Shown: positions 1-5,883 of the stretch, piece after piece
Numbering within the stretch: the stretch's first letter is position 1
Layout: each line of letters opens with the position of its first letter
Assembly (NCBI GenBank): GCA_905370255.1
Contig: CAJPKC010000071.1
Span: 1 to 6,449, forward strand
Source: Streptococcus oralis
GTDB taxonomy: Bacteria > Bacillota > Bacilli > Lactobacillales > Streptococcaceae
Length of the DNA: 6,449 nucleotides
Reading direction: 5' to 3'
Made by a program: the position numbers and the translations under genes
Notes under the pieces: model-generated
Told to the model about the DNA's origin: nothing
What the model saw: only the letters and a program-made list of their open reading frames with translations
The model's database searches: none

Positions 1-130
1 CCGCAATTAATGCTATTATAGTGCAAATTATTTTTCCGACTTTTGCATGTTGTTTGAACAATTTATCAGAGAAAAGACTCAAAATAAGAGCAATCCAAAA
101 CACGGTAGTTCTTAAAATAAAAATAGTCAT
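1..130 (-). CDS. Small hydrophobic membrane protein, 5' end only (runs off the left edge)
   Basis: A leftward reading frame starts at the ATG complementary to 128-130 and stays open for 43 codons to the window edge. An AAAGGGG ribosome site (complement of 139-145) lies 8 nt before the ATG, and a promoter lies further upstream at 258-287. The visible part begins MTIFILRTTVFWIALILS, forming a membrane helix at residues 3-20. It continues with FSDKLF (20-25), a short basic stretch (KQHAKVGK) and the beginning of a second helix (IICTIIALIA). The layout, including the FSDK(L/I)F motif directly after helix 1, resembles the 69-residue protein encoded at 5136-5345. Function is unknown. The frame is too short for codon statistics, but the ribosome site and promoter make it a credible gene. 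Confidence 0.66.
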   Translation of the reverse strand, partial: MTIFILRTTVFWIALILSLFSDKLFKQHAKVGKIICTIIALIA

Positions 131-257
131 GTCTCGTACCCCTTTCGTTATTTTGTAAATCCAATAATTGATTTAAATAGTCATTAGTTTACCTGTAAAG
201 ATGTTTATCTTCTCTATAAATTCCTTTTGTCATTAATCGGTATCTCTATCTATCTTT

Positions 258-287
258 ATTATAGTACAAACATCATTATTAAACCAA
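258..287 (-). promoter_or_regulatory. Promoter of the leftward small membrane protein gene
   Basis: On the minus strand a perfect -10 box TATAAT lies at 258-263. A weak -35 TTGGTT lies at 282-287, with an 18-nt spacer. Transcription would start near 251, giving a leader of about 120 nt before the ATG. The leader contains only a short AAGAT/ATCTT hairpin (about 199-212) and no riboswitch that I recognise. The promoter is back to back with that of the yesL operon, with the two -10 boxes about 80 bp apart. Confidence 0.5.
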
Positions 288-316
288 TAAATGTATTTAT
301 TTTTTATTGCTCCTAT

Positions 317-345
317 TTTTGAGAGCGCTTGAAATATGTTATAAT
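317..345 (+). promoter_or_regulatory. Extended -10 promoter of the yesL-yesM-yesN operon
   Basis: TATAAT at 340-345 is preceded by TG at 337-338, giving the extended -10 form TGTTATAAT that is common in streptococci. The -35 is either TTGAGA at 319-324 (15-nt spacer, 5 of 6 consensus bases) or TTTTGA at 317-322 (17-nt spacer). The 16-base core AATATGYTATAATAAA recurs in the promoter at 3934-3962. The start site would be about 352, roughly 24 nt before the GTG start of the first gene. Confidence 0.66.
319..334 (+). promoter_or_regulatory. Possible CcpA cre site overlapping the operon promoter
   Basis: TTGAGAGCGCTTGAAA is an imperfect palindrome around AGCGCT. It resembles the cre operator bound by the catabolite repressor CcpA (roughly TTGAAAGCGCTTTCAA), with mismatches in each flank. 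It lies between the -35 and -10 boxes, where binding would block RNA polymerase. Carbon-catabolite repression would suit a carbohydrate-sensing module, but the match is imperfect and could be chance. Confidence 0.4.
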
Positions 346-375
346 AAAACTAGATTAATGTATAGGAGGCAAACC

Positions 376-990
376 GTGGGAAATTTCATTGAGCTAGTCT
401 TTCATCGTTTCTTTTTGGGGATGATTGCGACGGCTTATTTTTGGTTATTGACATTAGCAGGAGGAGTGGTCTTTGGTATAGCACCCGCTAGTGCAACCCT
501 CATGAGTTTATATGCAGAACACGGTTATTCTTATCGTGCTTATCGTTTCAAGGAAGCATGGGCTTTATTTAAGAGCAATTTTGTCAAAAGCAATCTCAGT
601 TTCTACACCTTTATAGGGATTGACTTGATCTTGATTTATGGCTTGTATCTGATGATTCAGTTGCCAAACCAGACCATTATCCACTTGGCAGCAACATTTC
701 TAAATATCTTTTTAGTAGCCTTGGTATTTTTGGCCTACACGGTATCTTTAAAGTTACAGGTTTACTTTGAATTGTCCTATAAAAACACCTTAAAACTTGC
801 CTTTATCGGAATTTTTATGAGTTTATCAGCAGTGGCCAAGGTTCTCCTTGGTAGCATCTTGTTAGCCATTATTGGCTTCTATATGCCAGCCCTCATTGCT
901 TTTGTAGGTATTGGGATGTGGCACTTCTTTATTAGTGATTTATTGGAGCCTGTTTATGAAAGTATTCATGAAAAATTGGCAACCAAATAA
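376..990 (+). CDS. yesL: YesL-like DUF624 membrane protein
   Basis: This is a 204-residue integral membrane protein of the DUF624/YesL family, which is commonly encoded beside YesM/YesN sensor-regulator pairs. The frame is open from a TTG at 307 and has an ATG at 358, but the ideal ribosome site AGGAGG (364-369) is 6 nt before the GTG at 376, so I start there; this also gives the usual family length. Hydrophobic helices lie at about residues 15-37, 76-95, 103-125, 139-158 and 160-185. The family's GxxPA...LY signature appears as GIAPASATLMSLY (34-46). The last 35 nt overlap the kinase gene, implying translational coupling. The biochemical role of the family is not established; an accessory role in sensing or in the linked transport system is a reasonable guess. 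Confidence 0.85.
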   Translation: MGNFIELVFHRFFLGMIATAYFWLLTLAGGVVFGIAPASATLMSLYAEHGYSYRAYRFKEAWALFKSNFVKSNLSFYTFIGIDLILIYGLYLMIQLPNQTIIHLAATFLNIFLVALVFLAYTVSLKLQVYFELSYKNTLKLAFIGIFMSLSAVAKVLLGSILLAIIGFYMPALIAFVGIGMWHFFISDLLEPVYESIHEKLATK

Positions 991-2641
991 GACCAAACAA
1001 TTTCGCCTCCACTCACTCCTAAGAATCTATAGTCTGGTGATGATTATCATCATTTCCTGCTTTGCTCTCTTGATTTCTTATGCAGACTGGGATATGCGTG
1101 AAAGGGAAGCCAATCGTGTTGGTCAGCGTGTTCTCGCTCGAACAGTTGATGAGGTTGAATACTATTATCGAGAGTCAACCCGCCTAGCTCAGGAATTGGT
1201 CGAGAATCAAGCCCGCATCGAAGGGATTTACAAATATTTTAGTCTCAGCACGCCGGATTATTTTTATTGGCAGTTAGAACGCAAGGCGTCGCCTTATATT
1301 TCTGTTTCCATTTATGAAAATATCGATGATATTTACGTGCGAAACGATTTTGTGACAGGTATTTCGATTGTTCTACAGGATTCAACAGATGTATTTGTTT
1401 CCAAAAGAGGAAACAGAGGTGGACAGAAAATTCCAGCTGAGAGCTTTAAACCGGATGCTAATAGTTTTGCGGTTCCAGTGTCTGATCCCATCTCGGACCA
1501 GGCTCTTGGAGTCATTTATATTTCCGTAGAACCAGAATTCCTCTATAAGGCGATTGACAATACTAGGGGAACAATTCCTGTAGCAGTAACTGTCATTGCA
1601 CCATATGAAACAGATATGTTCTATATAGGGGCAAAAGGGACTAATGAATCTTGGTTAGTAGGAACAACAGCCCATGGTTATCAAGTTCGAGTAGCTGTAC
1701 CAAAGGATTATGTTTGGAGTGGGACCTTAGCAAGTTCGACACTTATTTTAGGTTTGAGCGCCCTCTTTATCATCATTTTATATATGACCTTAAGAAGGAC
1801 TTTTTCTGACTATCAAAGTCAGGTTGTGGACTTGGTGGATTCCATTCAAGCCATTACTAAGGGAGAGCAGACCAAGAGAATCGATACAGATAAAAAGGAT
1901 CAGGAGTTGCTTCTAATTGCTGAGTCGACAAATGATATGTTGGATCGACTGGAAAGTAATATTCACGATATTTATCAACTGGAACTCAATCAAAAAGATG
2001 CCAACATGCGAGCCTTACAAGCTCAAATTAATCCGCATTTCATGTACAATACTTTGGAATTTTTGCGAATGTACGCAGTAATGGAGAACCAAAATGAACT
2101 AGCAGATATCATCTATGAGTTCAGTAGTCTCCTGCGCAATAATATCTCTGACGAGCGAGAAACGACACTCAAACAAGAAGTGGAGTTTTGTCGGAAGTAC
2201 AGTTATCTCTGTATGGTTCGCTATCCAAAATCCATTGCCTATGGATTTAAAATTGATCCTGAATTGGAAGAAATGCGTATTCCAAAGTTCACCCTCCAAC
2301 CTTTAGTGGAAAATTATTTTGCCCATGGAGTTGATCACAAAAGAACAGATAATGTTATCAGTATCAAGGCTTTGAAACAAGATGGCTATGTCGAAATCTT
2401 GGTAACTGATAATGGCCGTGGAATGTCTGCTGAAAAACTAGCAGAAATCCAAGCTAAACTGTCTCAAAGAACCTTTGAACATACAGCAGATTATAGTGGG
2501 AAACGACAGTCGATTGGGATTGTGAATATCCACGAACGCTTTGTGCTCTACTTTGGAGACCGCTATAACATCAATGTAGAATCAGCTGAACAAAAAGGTG
2601 TTCAATATAGAATCACCATTCAGGATGAAGAGAAAGGATAA
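956..2641 (+). CDS. yesM: YesM-type sensor histidine kinase (TCS07-like)
   Basis: A 561-residue membrane sensor kinase that phosphorylates the regulator encoded 2 nt downstream. Start: ATG at 956, with GGAG at 945-948 (7-nt spacing), inside the end of yesL; the frame also reads upstream to a TTG at 911, which has no good ribosome site. Helix 1 spans about residues 21-42 and helix 2 about 258-279. They flank an extracellular domain of about 215 residues, Cache-like by family analogy. A HAMP-like linker follows (281-337). The His_kinase domain (PF06580 type) has the phospho-acceptor His361 in INPHFMYNTLEFL. The ATPase domain shows the N box LQPLVENYFAHG (448-458 region, Asn453), the G1 box DNGRGM (485-490) and the G2 box SIGIVNIHERF (519-529). 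All catalytic motifs are intact. By synteny this matches pneumococcal TCS07, which I recall as linked to host N-glycan use; the ligand cannot be read from the sequence. Confidence 0.93.
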   Translation: MKVFMKNWQPNKTKQFRLHSLLRIYSLVMIIIISCFALLISYADWDMREREANRVGQRVLARTVDEVEYYYRESTRLAQELVENQARIEGIYKYFSLSTPDYFYWQLERKASPYISVSIYENIDDIYVRNDFVTGISIVLQDSTDVFVSKRGNRGGQKIPAESFKPDANSFAVPVSDPISDQALGVIYISVEPEFLYKAIDNTRGTIPVAVTVIAPYETDMFYIGAKGTNESWLVGTTAHGYQVRVAVPKDYVWSGTLASSTLILGLSALFIIILYMTLRRTFSDYQSQVVDLVDSIQAITKGEQTKRIDTDKKDQELLLIAESTNDMLDRLESNIHDIYQLELNQKDANMRALQAQINPHFMYNTLEFLRMYAVMENQNELADIIYEFSSLLRNNISDERETTLKQEVEFCRKYSYLCMVRYPKSIAYGFKIDPELEEMRIPKFTLQPLVENYFAHGVDHKRTDNVISIKALKQDGYVEILVTDNGRGMSAEKLAEIQAKLSQRTFEHTADYSGKRQSIGIVNIHERFVLYFGDRYNINVESAEQKGVQYRITIQDEEKG

Positions 2642-2643
2642 AC

Positions 2644-3930
2644 ATGTATAAAGTACTATTAGTTGACGATGAGTACATGATTACAGAAGGACTTAAGCGT
2701 TTGATCCCTTTTGAAAAATGGGATATGGAAGTCGTTGCAACAGCCAATCATGCTGACGACGCTTTGGACTATGTTCGAGAACATCCCGTAGATATCGTCA
2801 TTTCTGATGTCAACATGCCTGACAAGACAGGACTTGAAATGATTGGGGAAATGAAGGAACTCTTGCCAGAGGCTTACTATATCCTTCTTTCCGGCTATCA
2901 AGAATTTGAATATGTCAAGAAAGCTATGAATCTCAATGTTGTAGACTACCTTGTCAAACCAGTTGATAAGGTCGAGCTAGAGCATTTACTTGAGAAAATC
3001 CTTGGTCAGCTTCGTGAGAAAGTGCATGAACCAGAAATGTTAAGTCAAAAGTTAGACGATGAAGCATTTAAAGCACACCTATCTCAAAAAGAAAACTGGT
3101 GGATTGGACTCTCCCAAGAGAAACAAGGGGATTTTGTCATTCCTTACTATGTTTTAGGTCAGGACTGGCAGATTGTGATTGCAGCTCAGAAATTCGATGG
3201 TTTACTCGTTCTGCCTTTTGAGTCACCTTATCAGGTAAACTTTGAAAAATGGAAGTTTGACGTTGAAAAAGCACTTTTTTATGGAACTGTAAATCTAGAT
3301 CAGTCTGAAAGTCTCTTCTCATATTATGAACCCATCTATCGAGTTATTATCCAAGGAAATCTTCAGCAGATTATCGATGAGTTAAACCTACTCGAGAAGA
3401 TTGTGCTAGAAAACACACCTAGGGTATCCATCACCAAGCAACTCTTTACTCAGTTTGTGATGGATGTCTTCCATCTCTTTGAGCATTTGAAAGCAGATGA
3501 TATGACAGATATTGTCAAGAGAATTCATGCTATTACTAACTTTGAGGACTTAGTGGCTTATACAAAAGAAACCTTGACGTCCTTCTTTGGTCAATACCGC
3601 ATGAATGAAAATGTCGTCAGTGTACTCGAAGTCATTGGTAGAGACTATAAAAAAGAACTTTCTCTCAAGGATATCAGCAAGGATCTCTTTATCAATCCTG
3701 TGTATTTAGGTCAGTTAATCAAGAAGGAAACCAATTCAACCTTTGCTGAGCTTCTCAATAAGCAACGGATTAAGGCAGCCCAGCAACTCTTGCTGTCTAC
3801 AAACGATAGTATTGAGGATATTTGCTATACGGTTGGTTATAGTAATGTAGGGTATTTCTACAAGGTCTTTCGAAAACTATGTGGAAAGTCTCCGAAGGCC
3901 TACCGCAAGCAGATTGAGGTCACCCTCTAA
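2644..3930 (+). CDS. yesN: YesN-type AraC-family response regulator (TCS07-like)
   Basis: A 428-residue cytoplasmic DNA-binding response regulator, the partner of the kinase just upstream (2-nt gap; ribosome site AAAGGA at 2633-2638). The receiver domain spans residues 1-120: acidic pair Asp8/Asp9, phospho-acceptor Asp55 in ISDVNMP, Ser83 in LLSGYQEF, and Lys105 in YLVKPVD. A long middle region (about 121-320) has no motif I recognise and is typical of YesN proteins. The C-terminal double helix-turn-helix AraC domain (about 325-424) contains LKDISKDLFINPVYLGQLIK and the family signature GYSNVGYFYKVFRKLCGKSP (398-417) followed by KAYRK. No sugar ABC transporter is adjacent, so its regulon is probably elsewhere. 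No intrinsic terminator follows, so read-through into the next gene is possible. Confidence 0.94.
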   Translation: MYKVLLVDDEYMITEGLKRLIPFEKWDMEVVATANHADDALDYVREHPVDIVISDVNMPDKTGLEMIGEMKELLPEAYYILLSGYQEFEYVKKAMNLNVVDYLVKPVDKVELEHLLEKILGQLREKVHEPEMLSQKLDDEAFKAHLSQKENWWIGLSQEKQGDFVIPYYVLGQDWQIVIAAQKFDGLLVLPFESPYQVNFEKWKFDVEKALFYGTVNLDQSESLFSYYEPIYRVIIQGNLQQIIDELNLLEKIVLENTPRVSITKQLFTQFVMDVFHLFEHLKADDMTDIVKRIHAITNFEDLVAYTKETLTSFFGQYRMNENVVSVLEVIGRDYKKELSLKDISKDLFINPVYLGQLIKKETNSTFAELLNKQRIKAAQQLLLSTNDSIEDICYTVGYSNVGYFYKVFRKLCGKSPKAYRKQIEVTL

Positions 3931-3933
3931 CTT

Positions 3934-3962
3934 TTGTTATCCATCTTAAAATATGCTATAAT
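3934..3962 (+). promoter_or_regulatory. Extended -10 promoter upstream of the 176-residue membrane protein
   Basis: TATAAT at 3957-3962 is preceded by TG at 3954-3955 (TGCTATAAT). A -35 of TTGTTA lies at 3934-3939 with an optimal 17-nt spacer. It starts only 3 nt after the yesN stop codon. The core AATATGYTATAATAAA is shared with the yesL operon promoter. Confidence 0.66.
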
Positions 3963-3991
3963 AAATTCAAAAATATGAGGAGGTTGCTTTT

Positions 3992-4522
3992 ATGAAAAAG
4001 AAACCAATCTATCTATGGGTTTTATTAGTCTTATCAGCGATTAATTCAGCCTTGGCAGTAGTTGGAATATTCACTCCAGTACCTAGTAAGGACGCCCTTC
4101 GTGCTAGCCAAGAAAATGTTGGGACACTTAGTGCTCAACAAATAGAAGATGCTGTTAACTATGCCCACCAAGTGTCAGAGTCATCTCACTCTATTTTTAA
4201 CACGATACTAATTATTCTATCTGCTATCCTAGTTGTAGTAGCCTTTGTTTTCTTAATTCGTAAGAACCTGCAGTTGGCAAACTACACTTATGTTGGATAT
4301 GCCTTGCTAGCTATTGTTGGACTAGTCCATGACAATATGAATCTACAAGATGCTATGCAATTGATTAAAGATGACACCCTACGTTTAGGAATGGAAGTCA
4401 TGTCAAAAGTAACCACTATCATATTCATCGTCATCAATGTTATCTTTTTGGGAATCGTCTTCTATAAAATATGGCGTCAGCAAAAAGAATTAACAGAATC
4501 TCAAGAGGAAGAACTCGCCTAA
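3992..4522 (+). CDS. Four-helix membrane protein of unknown function
   Basis: A 176-residue protein with AGGAGG (3978-3983) 8 nt before its ATG and its own promoter upstream. Hydrophobic segments lie at about residues 7-27, 69-89, 96-112 and 140-160. Between helices 1 and 2 is a polar loop of about 40 residues (PVPSKDALRASQ onward), probably outside the cell. The tail after residue 161 is rich in Gln and Glu (QQKELTESQEEELA), probably cytoplasmic. A lysine-rich N-terminus (MKKKP) precedes helix 1. I recognise no enzymatic motif and no named family. It sits at the position I recall for an uncharacterised pneumococcal protein between TCS07 and the NrdI-like gene. Expression may be independent, or partly by read-through from yesN. 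A strong terminator follows. Confidence 0.8.
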   Translation: MKKKPIYLWVLLVLSAINSALAVVGIFTPVPSKDALRASQENVGTLSAQQIEDAVNYAHQVSESSHSIFNTILIILSAILVVVAFVFLIRKNLQLANYTYVGYALLAIVGLVHDNMNLQDAMQLIKDDTLRLGMEVMSKVTTIIFIVINVIFLGIVFYKIWRQQKELTESQEEELA

Positions 4523-4525
4523 GAG

Positions 4526-4554
4526 TTGACAAAGGATAACTATCAAGATACAAT
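4526..4554 (+). promoter_or_regulatory. Near-consensus promoter for the NrdI-like gene, overlapping a terminator
   Basis: A perfect -35 TTGACA (4526-4531) and a -10 TACAAT (4549-4554, 5 of 6 consensus bases) are separated by exactly 17 nt. Transcription should begin near 4561, inside the 3' arm of the terminator hairpin at 4536-4572. Transcripts from this promoter therefore lack the 5' arm and would not be terminated. This gives the nrdI-like gene its own strong promoter, about 37 nt before its ATG. Confidence 0.72.
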
Positions 4555-4572
4555 CTTGGTAGTTATTTTTTT
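4536..4572 (+). terminator. Intrinsic terminator after the 176-residue membrane protein gene
   Basis: The arms ATAACTATCAAGAT (4536-4549) and ATCTTGGTAGTTAT (4553-4566) form a 14-bp stem with one T-G wobble and the 3-nt loop ACA. A run of T follows (4566-4572). It should stop rightward transcription coming from the yesLMN and 3992-4522 genes. Confidence 0.85.
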
Positions 4573-4597
4573 GGATTCGAGAAAGAGGGAGGAAAAG

Positions 4598-5065
4598 ATG
4601 AAAAAAATTTCCTTAGTTTATATCAGTCTAAGCGGCAACACGGAGAGTTTTGTAACACGTTTGAAAGCTTATTTGTTGGAGCAGTATGCGAATATTGATG
4701 TGGAAAAAATTCATATTAAAGACTTGGTCAAGGAAGGAGAAGACTTCTTTGAGATGACCAACCCGTATGTGGCTTTTCTACCGACTTACCTCGAAGGTGG
4801 CAATGGGGTTGACAATGGAGATGTGGAAATCTTGACCACTCCAGTAGGTGACTTTATCGCATATGGTGATAATGCTAGCAAGTGTTTTGGTGTCGTAGGA
4901 TCAGGTAACCGTAATTTCAATAACCAATACTGTTTGACCGCCAAGCAATATAGCCAGCGCTTTGGTTTTCCAGTCCTAGCTGACTTTGAAATGCGCGGAA
5001 TGCTAGGAGACATCAAGAAGGTTGCAGGTATTATTGCAGAGCTTTATGAACTTGAATCCTTGTAA
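4598..5065 (+). CDS. nrdI: NrdI-like flavodoxin (class Ib ribonucleotide reductase partner)
   Basis: A 155-residue FMN-binding flavodoxin-fold protein. NrdI proteins deliver the oxidant that assembles the dimanganese-tyrosyl radical cofactor of the NrdF subunit. Start: ATG at 4598 after GGGAGG (4587-4592, 5-nt spacing). The frame extends upstream to 4526, but that part crosses the terminator and promoter and is not expected to be translated. Visible features: strand 1 and the phosphate loop [11 protein letters not shown] (8-18), the FMN-site loop PTYLEGGNG (62-70), the NrdI signature [12 protein letters not shown] (101-112), and FEMRGMLGD (130-138) near the C-terminus. Length and motifs fit NrdI well. 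The reductase genes nrdE/nrdF/nrdH are not adjacent, so nrdI stands alone here, as I recall for several streptococci. It has its own promoter and no terminator after it, so the next small gene may be co-transcribed. Confidence 0.88.
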   Translation: MKKISLVYISLSGNTESFVTRLKAYLLEQYANIDVEKIHIKDLVKEGEDFFEMTNPYVAFLPTYLEGGNGVDNGDVEILTTPVGDFIAYGDNASKCFGVVGSGNRNFNNQYCLTAKQYSQRFGFPVLADFEMRGMLGDIKKVAGIIAELYELESL

Positions 5066-5135
5066 GAGGATAGAGTTGCTGGGCTAGATTTTTATCCCCT
5101 GGATCATAGAATTATTTCAAAAGAGAACAGTTCAA

Positions 5136-5345
5136 ATGAGTAAACTACAGAGATCATTTTTAAAGTATATAAAACGCAAACCAAGCTTCAAGGATATTAT
5201 GCTATGCAGTGCTTTGCTACTATTAGCGATTGCTCTGCTACTGTTCTCTGATAAAATTTTTGATGAAGATGCAGCACCATTTGGAACCATGGTATCCTTA
5301 GGGATTGTTATCCTGGTAGAAATCTTAGCTGTCAGAAATAAATAA
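5136..5345 (+). CDS. Small two-helix membrane protein, unknown function
   Basis: A 69-residue protein with a basic N-terminus (KLQRSFLKYIKRKPSFK), helix 1 at about residues 21-37, FSDKIF (37-42), a short acidic loop (DEDAA) and helix 2 at about 48-65, ending VRNK. The ribosome site is weak (AAGAGA at 5121-5126, 9 nt before the ATG). Translation may therefore be low or coupled, or may start elsewhere; a later in-frame ATG exists at Met22. It begins 70 nt after the NrdI-like gene with no clear promoter or terminator between, so it is probably the last gene of that transcript. It ends on a terminator 4 nt past its stop. The FSDK(I/L)F motif after helix 1 is shared with the partial gene at 1-130. 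Function unknown. Confidence 0.68.
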   Translation: MSKLQRSFLKYIKRKPSFKDIMLCSALLLLAIALLLFSDKIFDEDAAPFGTMVSLGIVILVEILAVRNK

Positions 5346-5380
5346 AAAGACTCGAGAAATGGTATCTCGAGTTTTTCTTA
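5346..5380. terminator. Bidirectional intrinsic terminator between convergent genes
   Basis: ACTCGAGA (5350-5357) pairs with TCTCGAGT (5365-5372) around a 7-nt loop. The stem is flanked by an A run on the left (5344-5348) and a T run on the right (5372-5376). It can therefore terminate both the rightward 69-residue gene, whose stop is at 5343-5345, and the leftward 82-residue gene. The leftward stop codon (complement of 5378-5380) lies at the edge of the element. Confidence 0.87.
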
Positions 5381-5626
5381 TTTGCGAATTTCGTCAACGA
5401 TTTCTTTTGAAATGGGAATTCCTAAACGGTAACCTTTGTTAATGTAGTCAATGACATCATTGATGTTTTCTATCGTTTGGATTTTCTCTTTGATAGTTGC
5501 ACGAAAAGCTTGATCTTTCAATAGTTGGTTCTGAAGAAGTCTTTGAAGTTTCTCTTTTTCATATTTGTTGACAAGAAAGAGAAAAAGAAGACTGATAACA
5601 ACTAGAATATAAGCATACTGGCTCAT
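5378..5626 (-). CDS. Small single-span membrane protein with a charged cytoplasmic tail, unknown function
   Basis: An 82-residue leftward protein. Its ATG (complement of 624-626 in the 5600s) follows AGGGAG (complement of 5634-5639) with 7-nt spacing, a clear ribosome site. Residues 4-19 (YAYILVVISLLFLFLV) form one membrane helix. Residues 20-55 are highly charged and Gln/Leu-rich (KYEKEKLQRLLQNQLLKDQ), likely helical or coiled-coil. The C-terminus contains DVIDYINKGYRLGIPISKE, perhaps a small folded motif. No strong promoter is visible immediately upstream, so it may be read from argS through the structured repeat array. I do not recognise the family. Confidence 0.78.
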   Translation of the reverse strand: MSQYAYILVVISLLFLFLVNKYEKEKLQRLLQNQLLKDQAFRATIKEKIQTIENINDVIDYINKGYRLGIPISKEIVDEIRK

Positions 5627-5695
5627 AAAAATTCTCCCTAAGTGATAAAGAAGTAGGTGGTAAGATAAAAGTAAATTTTTTTATTTTTCGAGTGA

Positions 5696-5758
5696 TAGTA
5701 CTGTAAGCGCCTAGCTACTTGTTATTAATTAGTGAAGCGTTTAGGCAAGTCGCCTCAT
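5696..5758. repeat. Degenerate or truncated copies of the structured repeat
   Basis: Two partial copies precede the full units. The first keeps AAGCGCCTAGC (5705-5715), identical to 11 bases of the last unit (5935-5945), and looks cut off soon after. The second starts TAGTGAAGCG (5730-5739). It has a short AGGC-AAGTC-GCCT hairpin (5743-5755) in place of hairpin II and lacks hairpins I and III. It then joins the TTACGAC that opens the first full unit. This suggests repeated deletion or recombination within the array. Confidence 0.65.
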
Positions 5759-5883
5759 TTACGACGTCGTGGCCCTCTAAATCGATTATATTTAGGGGCC
5801 ATGACTAGTGAAGCAGTTAGCTAGTCCGCATAAAAGCGGCTAGCGTCCAACAATTAGGAACTTTAGTTCCAATAACTTTAAGA
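5759..5883. repeat. Structured tandem repeat, unit A (125 bp, three hairpins)
   Basis: The unit opens with TTACGAC. Hairpin I (5766-5805) is 16 bp with a bulged T5776 and the loop CGATTAT (5783-5789). The conserved linker TAGTGAAGC (5806-5814) follows. Hairpin II (5820-5844) pairs GCTAG[T]CCGC with GCGGCTAGC around ATAAAA. Hairpin III (5853-5873) pairs ATT[A]GGAAC with GTTCCAAT, with a bulged A5856. The G5769-T5802 pair is a wobble if the rightward strand is the RNA, weak support for that orientation. There is no open reading frame. Function is unknown: a structured RNA or a folded DNA element. Confidence 0.8.

Noticed and set aside
194..238. 14-codon leader ORF (leftward, MTKGIYREDKHLYR) in the leader of the gene at 1-130
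   Set aside because: It has no convincing ribosome site, no regulatory codon run and no attenuator hairpin pair, so it is likely chance.
307..375. Longer YesL with TTG start at 307 or ATG at 358
   Set aside because: The first lies upstream of the predicted transcript start; the second precedes the AGGAGG. The GTG at 376 is 6 nt after AGGAGG and gives the normal DUF624 length.
1333..1515. Antisense ORFs inside the kinase and regulator genes (also 2099-2299, 2659-2901, 3137-3322) and within the NrdI-like gene (4786-5016)
   Set aside because: They lie opposite well-supported coding genes, lack ribosome sites and show no recognisable protein features.
4526..4597. 24-codon N-terminal extension of the NrdI-like protein
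   Set aside because: The extension crosses the terminator and the promoter, its start has no ribosome site, and the ATG at 4598 has an excellent one and gives the normal family length.
5820..5851. Integron attC-like site (GTCCAAC at 5845-5851 matches RYYYAAC; bulged hairpins)
   Set aside because: No GTTRRRY partner is placed to pair with it, unit B lacks the motif, and no integrase is in the window. The bulged-hairpin resemblance is noted only as an analogy.
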